A DNA stretch of 64,000 nt from Actinoallomurus soli (GTDB taxonomy: Bacteria; Actinomycetota; Actinomycetes; Streptosporangiales; Streptosporangiaceae), in NCBI RefSeq assembly GCF_024055715.1, contig NZ_JAMXMV010000007.1:186001-250000 (forward strand), read 5' to 3'. This document shows positions 8,372 through 17,703 of the stretch, in pieces; position 1 is the stretch's first letter; the number at the start of each line of letters is the position of its first letter. A model generated the notes under the pieces. The model was not told where the DNA came from. It ran no database searches and was given only the letters and a program-made list of their open reading frames with translations. Position numbers and translations under genes: made by a program.

Positions 8372-9184
8372 TCAGGACTCCGAAGCGCCCGTGGCCGTCT
8401 CCATCGGGGTACGGCCACGGGCCAGCAGCCAGACCATGGCGGCCAGCGCCGCCACCTGGAGCGGCCAGCCCATCACGACCTTGGCCGCGCCGAGCCAGCC
8501 GACGTGCCCCGCCAGGTAGAGGGGGTACTGAACGGCGACCCGCACGAGGCACGGGATCAGCAGCAGCCAGGTGAGCCGGGAGCACAGCCGGACGGTGTCG
8601 CGGTCGCGGTGCCAGGCGGTCGGGTCGCCGGTGACCGAACCGATCAGGAACCCGACGACGGGCCACCGGACGACGATCGACAGCAGCATCGCCGCGGCGT
8701 AGCCCGCGTTGTAGAGGATGCCGGGCAGGAACGCGTCGGCGGCCTTGCCCGAGCGCAGCGCGAAGAACGCCGCGATCGCGATGCCGAAGACGCTGTTGAG
8801 CACGAACTGGACCGTCGAGCGCTGAACCAGGCGCACGGCCAGCAGGACGACGGCGAGCCCGGCCCCGAGGATCAGTGACGCCTTGAGCTCGTGGCTCACG
8901 ATCCAGGAGACGGTGAAGCCGATCGTCGGGATCGCCGCCTCCACGACGCCGCGCGGGCCGCCGAGCGCCTTGGAGAGCTGCTTGCGGACGGCCTCCTCGA
9001 CGGTGTCGTACGCGGCCCGCCGCGCCTCGCCGGCGCCCTCCGCGGGCACCTCGGCACCGGGCTCGCCGTGAAGCCCGCCGTGGGCCTCGGCGTCCGCGGC
9101 ACCGGCCTCGTCCACGGTCCGTCCCGGGCCCGAAGCCCGCACGCCCTCGTCGTCCGCGGCCTCGGCGCGCCGCCGCTCGCTCAT
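8372..9184 (-). CDS. DUF3159 membrane protein
   Basis: The protein has 270 residues. An acidic, low-complexity N-terminus (about 1-65) is followed by six predicted membrane helices. The signature region includes GGPRGVVEAAIPTIGFTVSW and, later, GKAADAFLPGILYNAGYAAAM and VVRWPVVGFLIGSVTGDPTAW. This matches DUF3159, an actinobacterial integral membrane family of unknown function, always close to the trkA/OB-fold genes. A role in ion homeostasis is suggested only by that neighbourhood. It lies 55 bp downstream of the OB-fold gene on the same strand. Confidence 0.88.
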   Translation of the reverse strand: MSERRRAEAADDEGVRASGPGRTVDEAGAADAEAHGGLHGEPGAEVPAEGAGEARRAAYDTVEEAVRKQLSKALGGPRGVVEAAIPTIGFTVSWIVSHELKASLILGAGLAVVLLAVRLVQRSTVQFVLNSVFGIAIAAFFALRSGKAADAFLPGILYNAGYAAAMLLSIVVRWPVVGFLIGSVTGDPTAWHRDRDTVRLCSRLTWLLLIPCLVRVAVQYPLYLAGHVGWLGAAKVVMGWPLQVAALAAMVWLLARGRTPMETATGASES

Positions 9185-9239
9185 GCGGACTCCTCCGTCG
9201 GCCTCATGAGCGAGCCGCCGTGCTCGTCGACTCGCCCGC

Positions 9240-9656
9240 TCATGCCCCTCCCCGCAGTTCGTACCGCGGGTTGAACATCACCTTGCGGCCGTCCTGGACG
9301 CTCACCAGGCCCTCCGCGCGCACCAGCCGGCCGGGCTCGATCCCGGCGATGCGCCGCCGGCCGAGCCACACCAGGCTGATCATGTCCGAGCCGTCGTACA
9401 GCTCGGCCTCCAGGGCGGGCGCCCCGCCACGCGGTCGGAGAGTCACAGTACGTAGCGTACCCGCCACGCAGGCGCGTCGCCGCGCGGCGCACTTCCTGAT
9501 CGGAGTGGCGCCCTCCTCGCCGGTGGTCTTCTGCAGCTCCTCGGCCTCGAGCTCCGCCTTGGTCGAGGTCAGGCGGCGCAGGAAGCCGCGCAGACCCCGA
9601 GCTCCCTGTGCGCTCTCCTGTGCCGTCCCGGCAGGCACTTCCTCCATGATTCGCAA
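9240..9656 (-). CDS. OB-fold nucleic-acid-binding domain protein
   Basis: The protein has 138 residues. After a basic, helical N-terminus (RGFLRRLTSTKAELEAEELQ) come predicted beta strands: VAGTLRTVTLRPRGG, LEAELYDGSDMISLVWLGRR, GIEPGRLVRAEGLVSVQDG and KVMFNPRYEL. These are characteristic of the single OB-fold proteins of this actinobacterial locus. Function is unknown; RNA or DNA binding is inferred from the fold. In most actinobacteria I know, this gene sits next to the DUF3710 gene. Here it is separated from it by 18.8 kb. A second possible start is the Met four residues in. Confidence 0.82.
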   Translation of the reverse strand: MRIMEEVPAGTAQESAQGARGLRGFLRRLTSTKAELEAEELQKTTGEEGATPIRKCAARRRACVAGTLRTVTLRPRGGAPALEAELYDGSDMISLVWLGRRRIAGIEPGRLVRAEGLVSVQDGRKVMFNPRYELRGGA

Positions 9657-9702
9657 GCGTAAGCCATCCCCTGACGGAACAGACCACCACTAAGGGTTTA
9701 CA

Positions 9703-11703
9703 TCACGGCGTACCGGAGCGAACCCGTGTACGTGCGGCAAATTCCGCTCCCTCCGTGTGCCGCGCGAGAGCCGCCTCCGCCGAGCCGAGCTGCCAGGGGA
9801 CGCTGGTCATCATCACGCCGGGCCGGAACAGCAGGCGCGCCTTGAGGCGCAGGGCACTGTGGTTGTGCAGGAGGTGCTCCCACCAGCGGCCGACGACGTA
9901 CTCGGGGATGAACACGCAGACGACGTCGCGCGGGCTCCTGGTACGGATCCGGGTGACGTAGTCGAGCACCGGCCCGGTGATGTCGCGGTAGGGAGAATCG
10001 AGGATCGTCAGGGGTACGGGGATGTCACGTTCGGCCCACTCGCGCTCGAGCCGGTCGGCCTCCTCCGGGCTCGTCGCCACGCTCAGCGCGGTCAGCGTGT
10101 GCGGCCGCGTCGCACGGGCGAAGGCCAGCGCCCGCAGGGTGGGGGTGTGCACCCGTGACACCAGCACGACGGCGTGGATCCGGCTGGGCAGCGGCACGCC
10201 CTCCTCCCCCGGCTCCAGCTCGGCCGCGACCCGCCGGTAGTGCCGCTGGATCCCCTTCATCATCAGGAACACCAGCGGCATCGTCACCACGACGATCCAC
10301 GCGCCGTGCATGAACTTGGTGAGCAGCACGATGACGAGGACGAGCCCGGTGAGCACGGCTCCGACCAGGTTGATCGCGCGGGCGTGGTGGACGGAGCGCC
10401 GTCCGGCCGGGTCGGCGAGGCGGCGCAGCTCACCGGTCCAGTGTCTGACCATGCCGCCCTGGCTCAGGGTGAAGGAGACGAACACCCCGATGATGTAGAG
10501 CTGGATGAGCCTCGTGGTGCTGGCGCCGAACGCCCAGATCAACGCGCCGGCCAGCAGGGACAGGATCACGATGCCGTTGCTGAACACCAGCCGGTCGCCG
10601 CGCCGCGCGAACTGCCGGGGCAGGTACCCGTCGCCGCCGAGGATCGAGGCCAGGATCGGGAAGCCGTTGAACGCGGTGTTGGCGGCCAGCACGAGGATCG
10701 CCGCGGTGAAGGCCTGGACCAGGAAGAACAGGATCGACCCGTGCCCGAAGACGGCCGCGCCGAGCTGGGCGATGACCGTTTTCTGTGCGTAGCCGTGCGG
10801 CGCGCCGATCAGCTGGGCCGGGTCGCCGGCCAGGTGCACGCGCGCCGTCCGCGCGAGGACCGTGATGCCGGCGAACATGACCACGGCCAGCAGGCCCATG
10901 ATCGTCAGCGTGGAGGCGGCGTTCCGGCTCTTGGGCGGCTTGAAGTTCGGCACGCCGTTACTGACCGCCTCGACGCCGGTGAGCGCCGTGCATCCCTGCG
11001 CGAACGCGCGCATGGCGAGCAGGACGACCGCCGCGCCCGCCGTGCCGTGCACGGCGCGCACCCCGAAGGCGGCCGACTCCGCGGTCGGCGGGTGCCCGGT
11101 CGCCACGCGCAGCAGGCCGACGACCAGCATGAGGAGGACGCTCGCGACGAAGCCGTACGTCGGGATCGCGAACGCCGTCCCCGACTCCTTGACCCCGCGC
11201 AGGTTCATCACGGCGAGCACCGCGATCAGCGCCAGGGAGATCGCGACCGCGTGGGGGCTCAGCGCCGGGAAGGCGGAGATGACGTTGGCCACGCCGGCCG
11301 CGACCGACACCGCGACGGTCATGACGTAGTCGATCAGCAGCGCGCTGGCCGCGACGAGGGAGGCGTTCTCGCCGAGGTTGGCCCGGCTGACCGCGTAGGC
11401 CCCGCCGCCGTTGGGATAGGCGTGGCAGGTCTGCCGGTACGAGGCGGTGACGACCAGGAGCAGGAAGACGACGCCCGCCCCCACCCACCAGGAGAGCGCG
11501 AACATCGCCAGGCCCCCGAGGCTGAGCGCGAGCAGGATCTCCTCCGTCGCGTACGCGACGGACGACAGGGGGTCGCTGCAGAAGACGGGGAGCGCCAGTT
11601 TCTTGGGCAGCAGCGTCTCGCCCAGCTGCCCGGTCCGAAGCGGCCGGCCGACGAGGAAGCGCTTGGGCAGCTGCAACACGGCTTGCTTCACGATTGCCAG
11701 CAA
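9703..11703 (-). CDS. KimA-like APC-superfamily potassium permease (copy 2)
   Basis: The 666-residue paralogue of the 4824-6860 permease shares LALPVFCSDPLSSVAYATEEIL, NGGGAYAVSRANLGENAS, LTGVEAVSNGVPNFKPPKSRN and the end motif FRPGVMMTSVPWQL. The membrane region is followed by a soluble C-terminal domain of about 190 residues. Unlike copy 1, it lies directly downstream of kdpE in the kdp block. It is preceded by a four-box repeat that also occurs upstream of kdp. I infer a K+ importer induced together with Kdp under K+ limitation. The substrate is not shown experimentally by anything in the sequence. Confidence 0.85.
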   Translation of the reverse strand: MLAIVKQAVLQLPKRFLVGRPLRTGQLGETLLPKKLALPVFCSDPLSSVAYATEEILLALSLGGLAMFALSWWVGAGVVFLLLVVTASYRQTCHAYPNGGGAYAVSRANLGENASLVAASALLIDYVMTVAVSVAAGVANVISAFPALSPHAVAISLALIAVLAVMNLRGVKESGTAFAIPTYGFVASVLLMLVVGLLRVATGHPPTAESAAFGVRAVHGTAGAAVVLLAMRAFAQGCTALTGVEAVSNGVPNFKPPKSRNAASTLTIMGLLAVVMFAGITVLARTARVHLAGDPAQLIGAPHGYAQKTVIAQLGAAVFGHGSILFFLVQAFTAAILVLAANTAFNGFPILASILGGDGYLPRQFARRGDRLVFSNGIVILSLLAGALIWAFGASTTRLIQLYIIGVFVSFTLSQGGMVRHWTGELRRLADPAGRRSVHHARAINLVGAVLTGLVLVIVLLTKFMHGAWIVVVTMPLVFLMMKGIQRHYRRVAAELEPGEEGVPLPSRIHAVVLVSRVHTPTLRALAFARATRPHTLTALSVATSPEEADRLEREWAERDIPVPLTILDSPYRDITGPVLDYVTRIRTRSPRDVVCVFIPEYVVGRWWEHLLHNHSALRLKARLLFRPGVMMTSVPWQLGSAEAALARHTEGAEFAARTRVRSGTP

Positions 11704-11732
11704 ACCGGCCCGAGTCCCTCGAAACCCCGCCC

Positions 11733-11782
11733 CCTAACGGCCTTCTTACGCCCCGGCACCGCTTCTTAACGCCGCCCTAACG
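11733..11782 (-). promoter_or_regulatory. Four-box CGTTAGG/CGTTAAG array upstream of the second KimA-like gene
   Basis: Read on the minus strand, boxes CGTTAGG (11782-11776), CGTTAAG (11771-11765), CGTAAGA (about 11750-11744) and CGTTAGG (11739-11733) are arranged 7-4-7-14-7-4-7. The array ends 30 bp upstream of the permease start at 11703. Start-to-start distances of 11 and 21 bp put the boxes on one face of the helix, as expected for an OmpR/KdpE-type dimer of dimers. The same arrangement occurs at 22768-22817 upstream of kdp. Binding by the adjacent KdpE is inference. Confidence 0.65.
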
Positions 11783-11799
11783 CGGCGGATCGGGCGGGG

Positions 11800-12474
11800 T
11801 CAGGGTTCGAAGCGGTAGCCCATGCCGGGTTCGGTGATCAGGTGACGGGGGCGGGAGGGGTCCGGCTCCAGCTTGCGGCGGAGCTGGGCGAGGTAGACGC
11901 GCAGGTAGCCGGTCTCGTTCTCGTAGGCCGGGCCCCAGACCTCGCGGAGCAGCTGCTGCTGGGTGACCAGGCGGCCCACGTTGCGCACCAGCACCTCCAG
12001 GACGTGCCACTCGGTCGGGGTGAGGCGGACGTCCGCGCCGTCCCGGCCGACCTTCTTGGCGGCCAGGTCCACGGTGAAGTCGTCGGTGACGACCACGGCG
12101 GCCTCCTCGGCGGGCGCGGCCCGGCGTACGGCGGCGCGCAGCCGGGCCAGCAGCTCGTCCATGCCGAACGGCTTGGTCACGTAGTCGTCCGCGCCCACGT
12201 CGAGCGTCTCGACCTTCTCCTCGGACGCGTGCCGCGCGGACAGCACGATGATCGGCACGCTCGTCCAGCCGCGCAGGCCCTTGATGACCTCCGCGCCCTC
12301 CATGTCGGGCAGGCCGAGGTCGAGCACGACGACGTCCGGACGGCGGCGGGCGGCCAGGTCCAGCGCGGTACGCCCGTCGGGCGCGGCGTCGACCTCGTAG
12401 CCGCGGGCCCGCAGGTTGATCCGCAGCGCGCGGACGATCTGCGGCTCGTCGTCCACCACGAGCACCCGTGTCAC
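11800..12474 (-). CDS. kdpE: KdpE response regulator (OmpR/PhoB family)
   Basis: The protein has 224 residues from a GTG at 12474 that overlaps the kdpD stop as GTGA. The receiver domain holds the acidic pair Asp8/Asp9, the phospho-acceptor Asp52 (VVLDLGLPDMEG) and Lys101 (TKPFG). The C-terminal winged helix (about 130-224) contains LTPTEWHVLEVLVRN and ends ITEPGMGYRFEP, typical of KdpE. It receives phosphate from KdpD and activates kdp genes under K+ limitation. It is the last gene of the regulatory part of the kdp operon. The next gene downstream is the second KimA-like permease. Confidence 0.93.
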   Translation of the reverse strand: MTRVLVVDDEPQIVRALRINLRARGYEVDAAPDGRTALDLAARRRPDVVVLDLGLPDMEGAEVIKGLRGWTSVPIIVLSARHASEEKVETLDVGADDYVTKPFGMDELLARLRAAVRRAAPAEEAAVVVTDDFTVDLAAKKVGRDGADVRLTPTEWHVLEVLVRNVGRLVTQQQLLREVWGPAYENETGYLRVYLAQLRRKLEPDPSRPRHLITEPGMGYRFEP

Positions 12475-14984
12475 GTCTCCCCCTCGCCGGTCCGTGCCGT
12501 GCGCCCGGTCGGCAGCAAGAAGACCATCGTCAGTCCGCCGCCGGGCGTGTCCTCGGCGCGCAGCTCGCCGCCGACGGCCTCGGCGAAGCCGCGCGCCACC
12601 GCGAGGCCCAGGCCGACCCCGCTGCCGCGCGGCCGGTCGCCGAGGCGCTGGAACGGCTCGAACATACGCGGCTTGGCGGAGTCGGGGACGCCCGGCCCGC
12701 GGTCGGCGACCCGCAGCTCCACCATGCCGTCCTGCTCGCTCGCGGTCACGCGGACCGGCTCCGGGCCGCCGTGCCGTACGGCGTTCTCCACGACGTTGGC
12801 CAGGGAGCGCTCCAGGAGCCCCGGATCGGCGACGACCGGCGGCAGGTCCTCCGGTACCTCGATCTTGACCTGGTCGGCGGGGACGTCGGCCAGCGCCGGC
12901 TGGATCACCTCGTCGAGGGCGACCCGGCGGGTGAGCGGGTTGACGACGCCGGTCTGCAACCGGCTCATGTCGAGGAGGTTGGCGACCAGGCGGTCGAGGC
13001 GGTCGGCCGACTCCTCGATCGTGGCCAGGAGCTCGGCCTCGTCCTCCGGATCCCAGCGCACGTCCGGCGAGCGGAGGCTGCCGACGCTCACCTTGATCGA
13101 GGCCAGGGGCGTCCGCAGGTCGTGCGACACGGCGGCCAGCAGCGCGGTGCGGATCCGGTTGCCCTCGGCCAGGCGCCGGGCCTCCTTGGCCTCCTCGGCC
13201 AGGCGGCGCCGGTCGAGGGCCGCCGCCGCCTGATAGGCGAAGGCGGCCAGGATGCGACGGTCGGCGGCCGGCAGGACCCGGCCGTCCAGCGCGAGGATCA
13301 GGGTGTCGCTGACCTGCACGGTGACGTCGGCGTCCCCCGGACGGGCGCACGGCTCCCGGCCCGCGAAGGCCACGGACGCCCAGCCCTCTCCGGAGCGTTC
13401 GAGGAGGCTCACCGACGTCAGCCCGAACGTCTCCCGGACGCGTTCGAGCAGCTGCGGCAGGGCGTCCTCGCCGCGCAGCACGCTGGTGGCGAGCATGCTC
13501 AGGGTGGTCGCCTCCGAACGCGCCCGCGCGGCCTGGGCGCTGCGCCGGGCCGCGAGGTCCACGACCGTGGAGACCGCGACGGCCACGGCGACGAACACCA
13601 GGAGGGCCAGGGCGTTCTCCAGGTGGGCCACGGTGAGGGTGTGCAACGGCGGCGTGAAGAACCAGTTGAGCAGCAGGAAACCGGCGACGGCGGCCACGAT
13701 CGCCGGCCAAAGCCCGCCGACGAGCGCCACGCCCACGGCGACCGCGAGGAAGAACAGCAGCTCGGTGGGGAGCCCGAAGCGCCCGTCGAATGACAGCAGG
13801 CCGGTGAGCGCCGGCGGGACGAGCAGCGCGAGCAGCCAGCCGGCCGTGCGCCGCCGGCGGCCCAGGGACGTCGGCGGGACGGTCGCCCATCCCCGGCCCT
13901 TGCCCGCGTAGGCGTGGGGGACGATGTGCACGTCCACGTCGCCGGACGCGCGGGCGACGGTCGCGCCGACGCCGGGCCCGAGGACGTACTGCCAGCCGCT
14001 GCGGCGGCTGGACCCGAGCACGATCTGCGTGGCGTTCGCGGCCCGGGCGAAGTCGATGAGCGCCTTGGGCACGTCGCCGCCGGTGACCTGGTGGTAGGAG
14101 CCGCCCAGGCTCTCGACGAGGGCGCGCTGGCGGGCGAGCGCCTCCGGCGACCCGTCGGCGAGTCCGTCCGTGCGGGCGACGTGCACGGCGACCAGGTCGG
14201 CCCGGCCGGCGCGGGCGGCGATCCGGGCGGCACGGCGGATCAGCGTGTCGCCCTCCGGGCCGCCGGTCAGCGCGACGATGATCCGCTCCCGCGCCTCCCA
14301 GGTCGCGGTGATGCCCTTCTCGTCGCGGTAGCGGGCGAGCGCGTCGTCGACCCGGTCGGCGACCCAGAGCAGGGCGAGCTCGCGCAGCGCGGTGAGGTTC
14401 CCCACGCGGAAGTAGCCGGACAGCTCCGCGTCGACCTGATCGGCGTCGTACACGTTGCCGTGGGCGAGGCGGCGGCGCAGCGACTCCGGCGCCATGTCGA
14501 CGAGCTGGATCTGGTCGGCCCGCCGGACGACCTCGTCGGGCACGGTCTCGCGGGGCCGTACGCCCGTGATGCGCTCGACGACGTCGGTCAGCGACTCCAG
14601 GTGCCGCACGTCGACGGTGGACACGACGTCGATGCCCGCGTCGAGGAGCTCCTCGACGTCCCGCCAGCGCCGGTCGTTGCGGGATCCCGGTGCGTTGGCG
14701 TGCGCGAGGTCGTCGACCAGGGCGATCCCGGGGCGGCGCGCGAGGATCGCGTCGACGTCCATCTCGGCGCGCACCCGGTCCCCGTCGGCGAACCGGCGGA
14801 CGGAAACGGCCTCCAGCCCCTCCAGCAGCGCCGCCGTACGGGGCCGGCCGTACGTCTCGGCGTACCCCACGACGAGGTCCGCGCCGCGCTCCAGCCGCCG
14901 GTGCGCCTCGTCGAGCATCGCGTACGTCTTGCCCACCCCGGGCGCGGCACCGAGGTAGATCGTGAGCCTGCCCCGCGTCGCCAT
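12471..14984 (-). CDS. kdpD: KdpD sensor histidine kinase (first of two tandem copies, adjacent to kdpE)
   Basis: The protein has 837 residues. The start is set at 14984 because MATRGRLTIYLGAAPGVGKT is the conserved KdpD N-terminus and AAGGGGG lies just upstream; the open frame extends further but is not KdpD-like. Order: Walker A GAAPGVGKT (N-terminal KdpD domain), a USP-like domain (about 240-370), four membrane helices (about 405-500), a GAF-like region, then the kinase core. The core has SHDLRTPLASIKVS, an N-box NVVENAVRHG, DRGPGVP and GVGLGLA. All catalytic boxes look intact. It senses K+ limitation and phosphorylates KdpE. The usual DELAHTN motif reads DDLAHANAPGSRN here, a difference from the second copy. 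Confidence 0.9.
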   Translation of the reverse strand: MATRGRLTIYLGAAPGVGKTYAMLDEAHRRLERGADLVVGYAETYGRPRTAALLEGLEAVSVRRFADGDRVRAEMDVDAILARRPGIALVDDLAHANAPGSRNDRRWRDVEELLDAGIDVVSTVDVRHLESLTDVVERITGVRPRETVPDEVVRRADQIQLVDMAPESLRRRLAHGNVYDADQVDAELSGYFRVGNLTALRELALLWVADRVDDALARYRDEKGITATWEARERIIVALTGGPEGDTLIRRAARIAARAGRADLVAVHVARTDGLADGSPEALARQRALVESLGGSYHQVTGGDVPKALIDFARAANATQIVLGSSRRSGWQYVLGPGVGATVARASGDVDVHIVPHAYAGKGRGWATVPPTSLGRRRRTAGWLLALLVPPALTGLLSFDGRFGLPTELLFFLAVAVGVALVGGLWPAIVAAVAGFLLLNWFFTPPLHTLTVAHLENALALLVFVAVAVAVSTVVDLAARRSAQAARARSEATTLSMLATSVLRGEDALPQLLERVRETFGLTSVSLLERSGEGWASVAFAGREPCARPGDADVTVQVSDTLILALDGRVLPAADRRILAAFAYQAAAALDRRRLAEEAKEARRLAEGNRIRTALLAAVSHDLRTPLASIKVSVGSLRSPDVRWDPEDEAELLATIEESADRLDRLVANLLDMSRLQTGVVNPLTRRVALDEVIQPALADVPADQVKIEVPEDLPPVVADPGLLERSLANVVENAVRHGGPEPVRVTASEQDGMVELRVADRGPGVPDSAKPRMFEPFQRLGDRPRGSGVGLGLAVARGFAEAVGGELRAEDTPGGGLTMVFLLPTGRTARTGEGET

Positions 14985-15076
14985 CCTGTTCAACCCCCTT
15001 CCTGCATTGTGTCCCGTATGCCGGGGCGCGAGACGCCGAACCGGCGGGTGACCGGGCCCGCCGGGGCCCTGCCGGG

Positions 15077-17686
15077 TCAGGACGACCGTCCGTCCCGTAC
15101 CGCGTCGGCGTGCGCCGCCGGCGCCGGGTCGGCGAGGCCGGCCGGGCCGGGCCGGCACGCGGGCAGCGAGACGACCATCGTCAGGCCGCCGCCCGGGGTG
15201 TCCTCGGGGACGAGGGTGCCGCCCATGGCCTCGACCAGCCCGCGCGACAGGGCGAGGCCGAGGCCCAGCCCCGCGCCGGCGCCGCGGTCACCGGCGCGCT
15301 GGAAGGGCTGGAAGATCCGGTCGCGGTCGGCCTCGGGAACGCCGGGCCCGCGGTCGATGACCCGCACCTCGACGTGGCCCGCGTGGGCGCTGGCCGTGAC
15401 CAGCACGGATTCGCCCGGAGGACCGTGGTGCACCGCGTTGGACAGCAGGTTGACCAGCACGCGTTCGAGCAGGACGGGGTCGGCCAGCACCTCCGGCAGC
15501 CCGTCCGGCGCCTGGAGCCGTACGCCGGTCGCGCCGAGCTCGTCGATCGCGCACGGGACGATCTCCCCCACGGCGACGGGCTCCCGGTGGACGCCGAGCG
15601 CCCCGGACCGCAGGCGGCTCATGTCGAGGAGGTTGGTGACGAGACGGTCGAGCCGTACGAGGGACTCGTCGGCGGTGGCCAGGAGCTCGGCACGTTCCTC
15701 GTCGGACCAGGTGACGTCGTCGGTGCGCAGGCTCTCCACGGCGGCCTTGGCGGACGCCAGCGGGGACCGCAGGTCGTGGCCGACCGCGGTGAGCAGCGCG
15801 GTCCGGAGCCGGTCCGCCTCCGCCAGCGGACGGGCCTGCTCGGCCTCCTCGGCGAGGCGCTCCTGGCGGAGCGCGACGGCCGCCTGCGCCGCGAACGCCT
15901 CGAGGACGCGCCGGTCGGACGCCGAGGGGGTGCGGCCGCGCAGGACGAGGGCCAGGTCCTCCTCGACGGGAACGTCGGCGTCGCCGTCGCCGGGACTGCA
16001 CGCCGGTTCGTCGCCGACCGCCGCGACCACCCGCCAGCACTCCGGATCGCGCTGCCGGACCGGGGTCAGCGGCGCCTCCGGCCGGCGCTCCAGCAGGGTG
16101 ACCGACGCGAGGGCGAACGTCACCCGCAGGCGCTCCAGCAGATGCCGCAGCGCGTCCGCGCGGGCGCCGCCCCAGCCGCGGAGCACGCTGCCCGCCAGGT
16201 CGGACAGCAGTTCGGCCTCGGCGTGGGCGCGGGCGGCGTCCCGGGTGCGCCGGGCGGCGATCTCGACCACGACGCTGACCGCGACCCCCACGAGGACGTA
16301 GCAGGCGAGGGCGAGGACGTTCTCGTGCTCGGCGATCGTGAAGCGGTACAGCGGCGGGGTGAAGTAGTAGTTCAGCAGCAGCGAGCCGACCACCGCGGCG
16401 AACAGGGCGGGGTAGACGCCGCCGGCGAGCGCGATGGTGACGACCGCGACGAGGAAGACGAGGATGTCGCTGGGCAGGGAGAGCCGTTCGCGCAGGTTCG
16501 CCAGCAGCAGCGTGAGCAGGGGCAGGCCCGCGGCGGCCAGGAGGACCCCGATCGCGTGGCGGCGCGGGGTCAGCCCGCCGGCGCGGCGCGTCGCCGAACG
16601 CGGCCGGTTCACCTCCTCGTGGGTGACCATGTGGACGTCGATCGGCCCGGACAGCGCCGTGGTCGTGACGCCGACGCCCCGGGACAGCACCTGGGCGAAC
16701 CGGCCCCGCCGTGAGGCCCCGAGGACGAGCTGCGTGGCGTTCACCCCGCGGGCGAAGTCCAGCAGGGCCTGCGGGACGTCGTCGCCGACGACCTGGTGGT
16801 AGGTGCCGCCCAGGCTCTCGACCAGGGCACGCTGGCGGGCCAGGTGCCCGGGGCCGGCGCCGGTCAGCCCGTCGCCGGTCGTGACGTGGACGGCGAACAG
16901 GTCCGCGCCCCTGGCCCGGTCGGCGATCCGCGCCGCACGGCGGATGAGCGTGTCGCCCTCGGGACCGCCGGTGAGGGCGACGACGACCCGTTCGCGCGCC
17001 TCCCACGTCGTGTGGATGTCGTGGTCGGCGCGGTACCGGTCGAGCTGGTCGTCCACCTTGTCGGCCAGCCACAGCAGCGCGAGTTCACGCAGCGCGGTGA
17101 GGTTGCCGACACGGAAGTAGTTGCCCAGCGCCGCGTCGATCCTGTCGGGGGCGTAGACGTTGCCGTGCGCCATGCGGCGGCGCAGCGCCTCAGCCGTCAT
17201 GTCCACCAGCTCGACCTGGTCGGCGCGCCGGACGACCTCGTCGGGCAGGGTCTCCCGCTGCGGCACTCCGGTGATCTGCTCGACGACGTCGTTGACCGAG
17301 TCGAGATGCTGGATGTTCACCGTCGTGACCACGTCGATGCCGGCATCGAGGATCTCCTCGACGTCCTGCCAGCGCTTGGCGTTCCGGGTGCCGGGCACGT
17401 TGGTGTGCGCGAGCTCGTCGATCAGGGCGACCTTCGGGGCGCGGGCGATGACCGCGTCGGTGTCCAGCTCGGTGAAGGTCGTCCCCCGGTACTCCAGCGT
17501 CCGGCGGGGGACGATCTCCAGTCCGTCGAGGAGCTCGGCCGTACGGGGCCGGCCGTGGCACTCGACGAAGCCGACCACCACGTCGGTCCCCCGTTCCTTC
17601 CGCCGCCGGCCCTCGCCGAGCATGGCGTACGTCTTGCCGACCCCCGGGGCCGCGCCGAGATAGACGCGCAGCCGGCCGCGTGCCAT
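15077..17686 (-). CDS. kdpD: KdpD sensor histidine kinase (second tandem copy, adjacent to kdpC)
   Basis: The protein has 869 residues from 17686, where MARGRLRVYLGAAPGVGKT begins; sequence upstream in the same frame is out-of-frame kdpC. The domain order equals the first copy: a P-loop KdpD domain with the canonical DELAHTNVPGTRN, USP domain, four membrane helices, GAF-like part and kinase core. The core has GHDLRSPLASAK (the His is kept but Ser before it is Gly), NLLSNAVHHG, DRGPGVP and GLGLGLA. It lies 17 bp after kdpC and 92 bp before the other kdpD. Two apparently active KdpD proteins serving one KdpE is unusual. Confidence 0.9.
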   Translation of the reverse strand: MARGRLRVYLGAAPGVGKTYAMLGEGRRRKERGTDVVVGFVECHGRPRTAELLDGLEIVPRRTLEYRGTTFTELDTDAVIARAPKVALIDELAHTNVPGTRNAKRWQDVEEILDAGIDVVTTVNIQHLDSVNDVVEQITGVPQRETLPDEVVRRADQVELVDMTAEALRRRMAHGNVYAPDRIDAALGNYFRVGNLTALRELALLWLADKVDDQLDRYRADHDIHTTWEARERVVVALTGGPEGDTLIRRAARIADRARGADLFAVHVTTGDGLTGAGPGHLARQRALVESLGGTYHQVVGDDVPQALLDFARGVNATQLVLGASRRGRFAQVLSRGVGVTTTALSGPIDVHMVTHEEVNRPRSATRRAGGLTPRRHAIGVLLAAAGLPLLTLLLANLRERLSLPSDILVFLVAVVTIALAGGVYPALFAAVVGSLLLNYYFTPPLYRFTIAEHENVLALACYVLVGVAVSVVVEIAARRTRDAARAHAEAELLSDLAGSVLRGWGGARADALRHLLERLRVTFALASVTLLERRPEAPLTPVRQRDPECWRVVAAVGDEPACSPGDGDADVPVEEDLALVLRGRTPSASDRRVLEAFAAQAAVALRQERLAEEAEQARPLAEADRLRTALLTAVGHDLRSPLASAKAAVESLRTDDVTWSDEERAELLATADESLVRLDRLVTNLLDMSRLRSGALGVHREPVAVGEIVPCAIDELGATGVRLQAPDGLPEVLADPVLLERVLVNLLSNAVHHGPPGESVLVTASAHAGHVEVRVIDRGPGVPEADRDRIFQPFQRAGDRGAGAGLGLGLALSRGLVEAMGGTLVPEDTPGGGLTMVVSLPACRPGPAGLADPAPAAHADAVRDGRSS

Positions 17687-17703
17687 GCCCGTCACCTCCC
17701 TTC

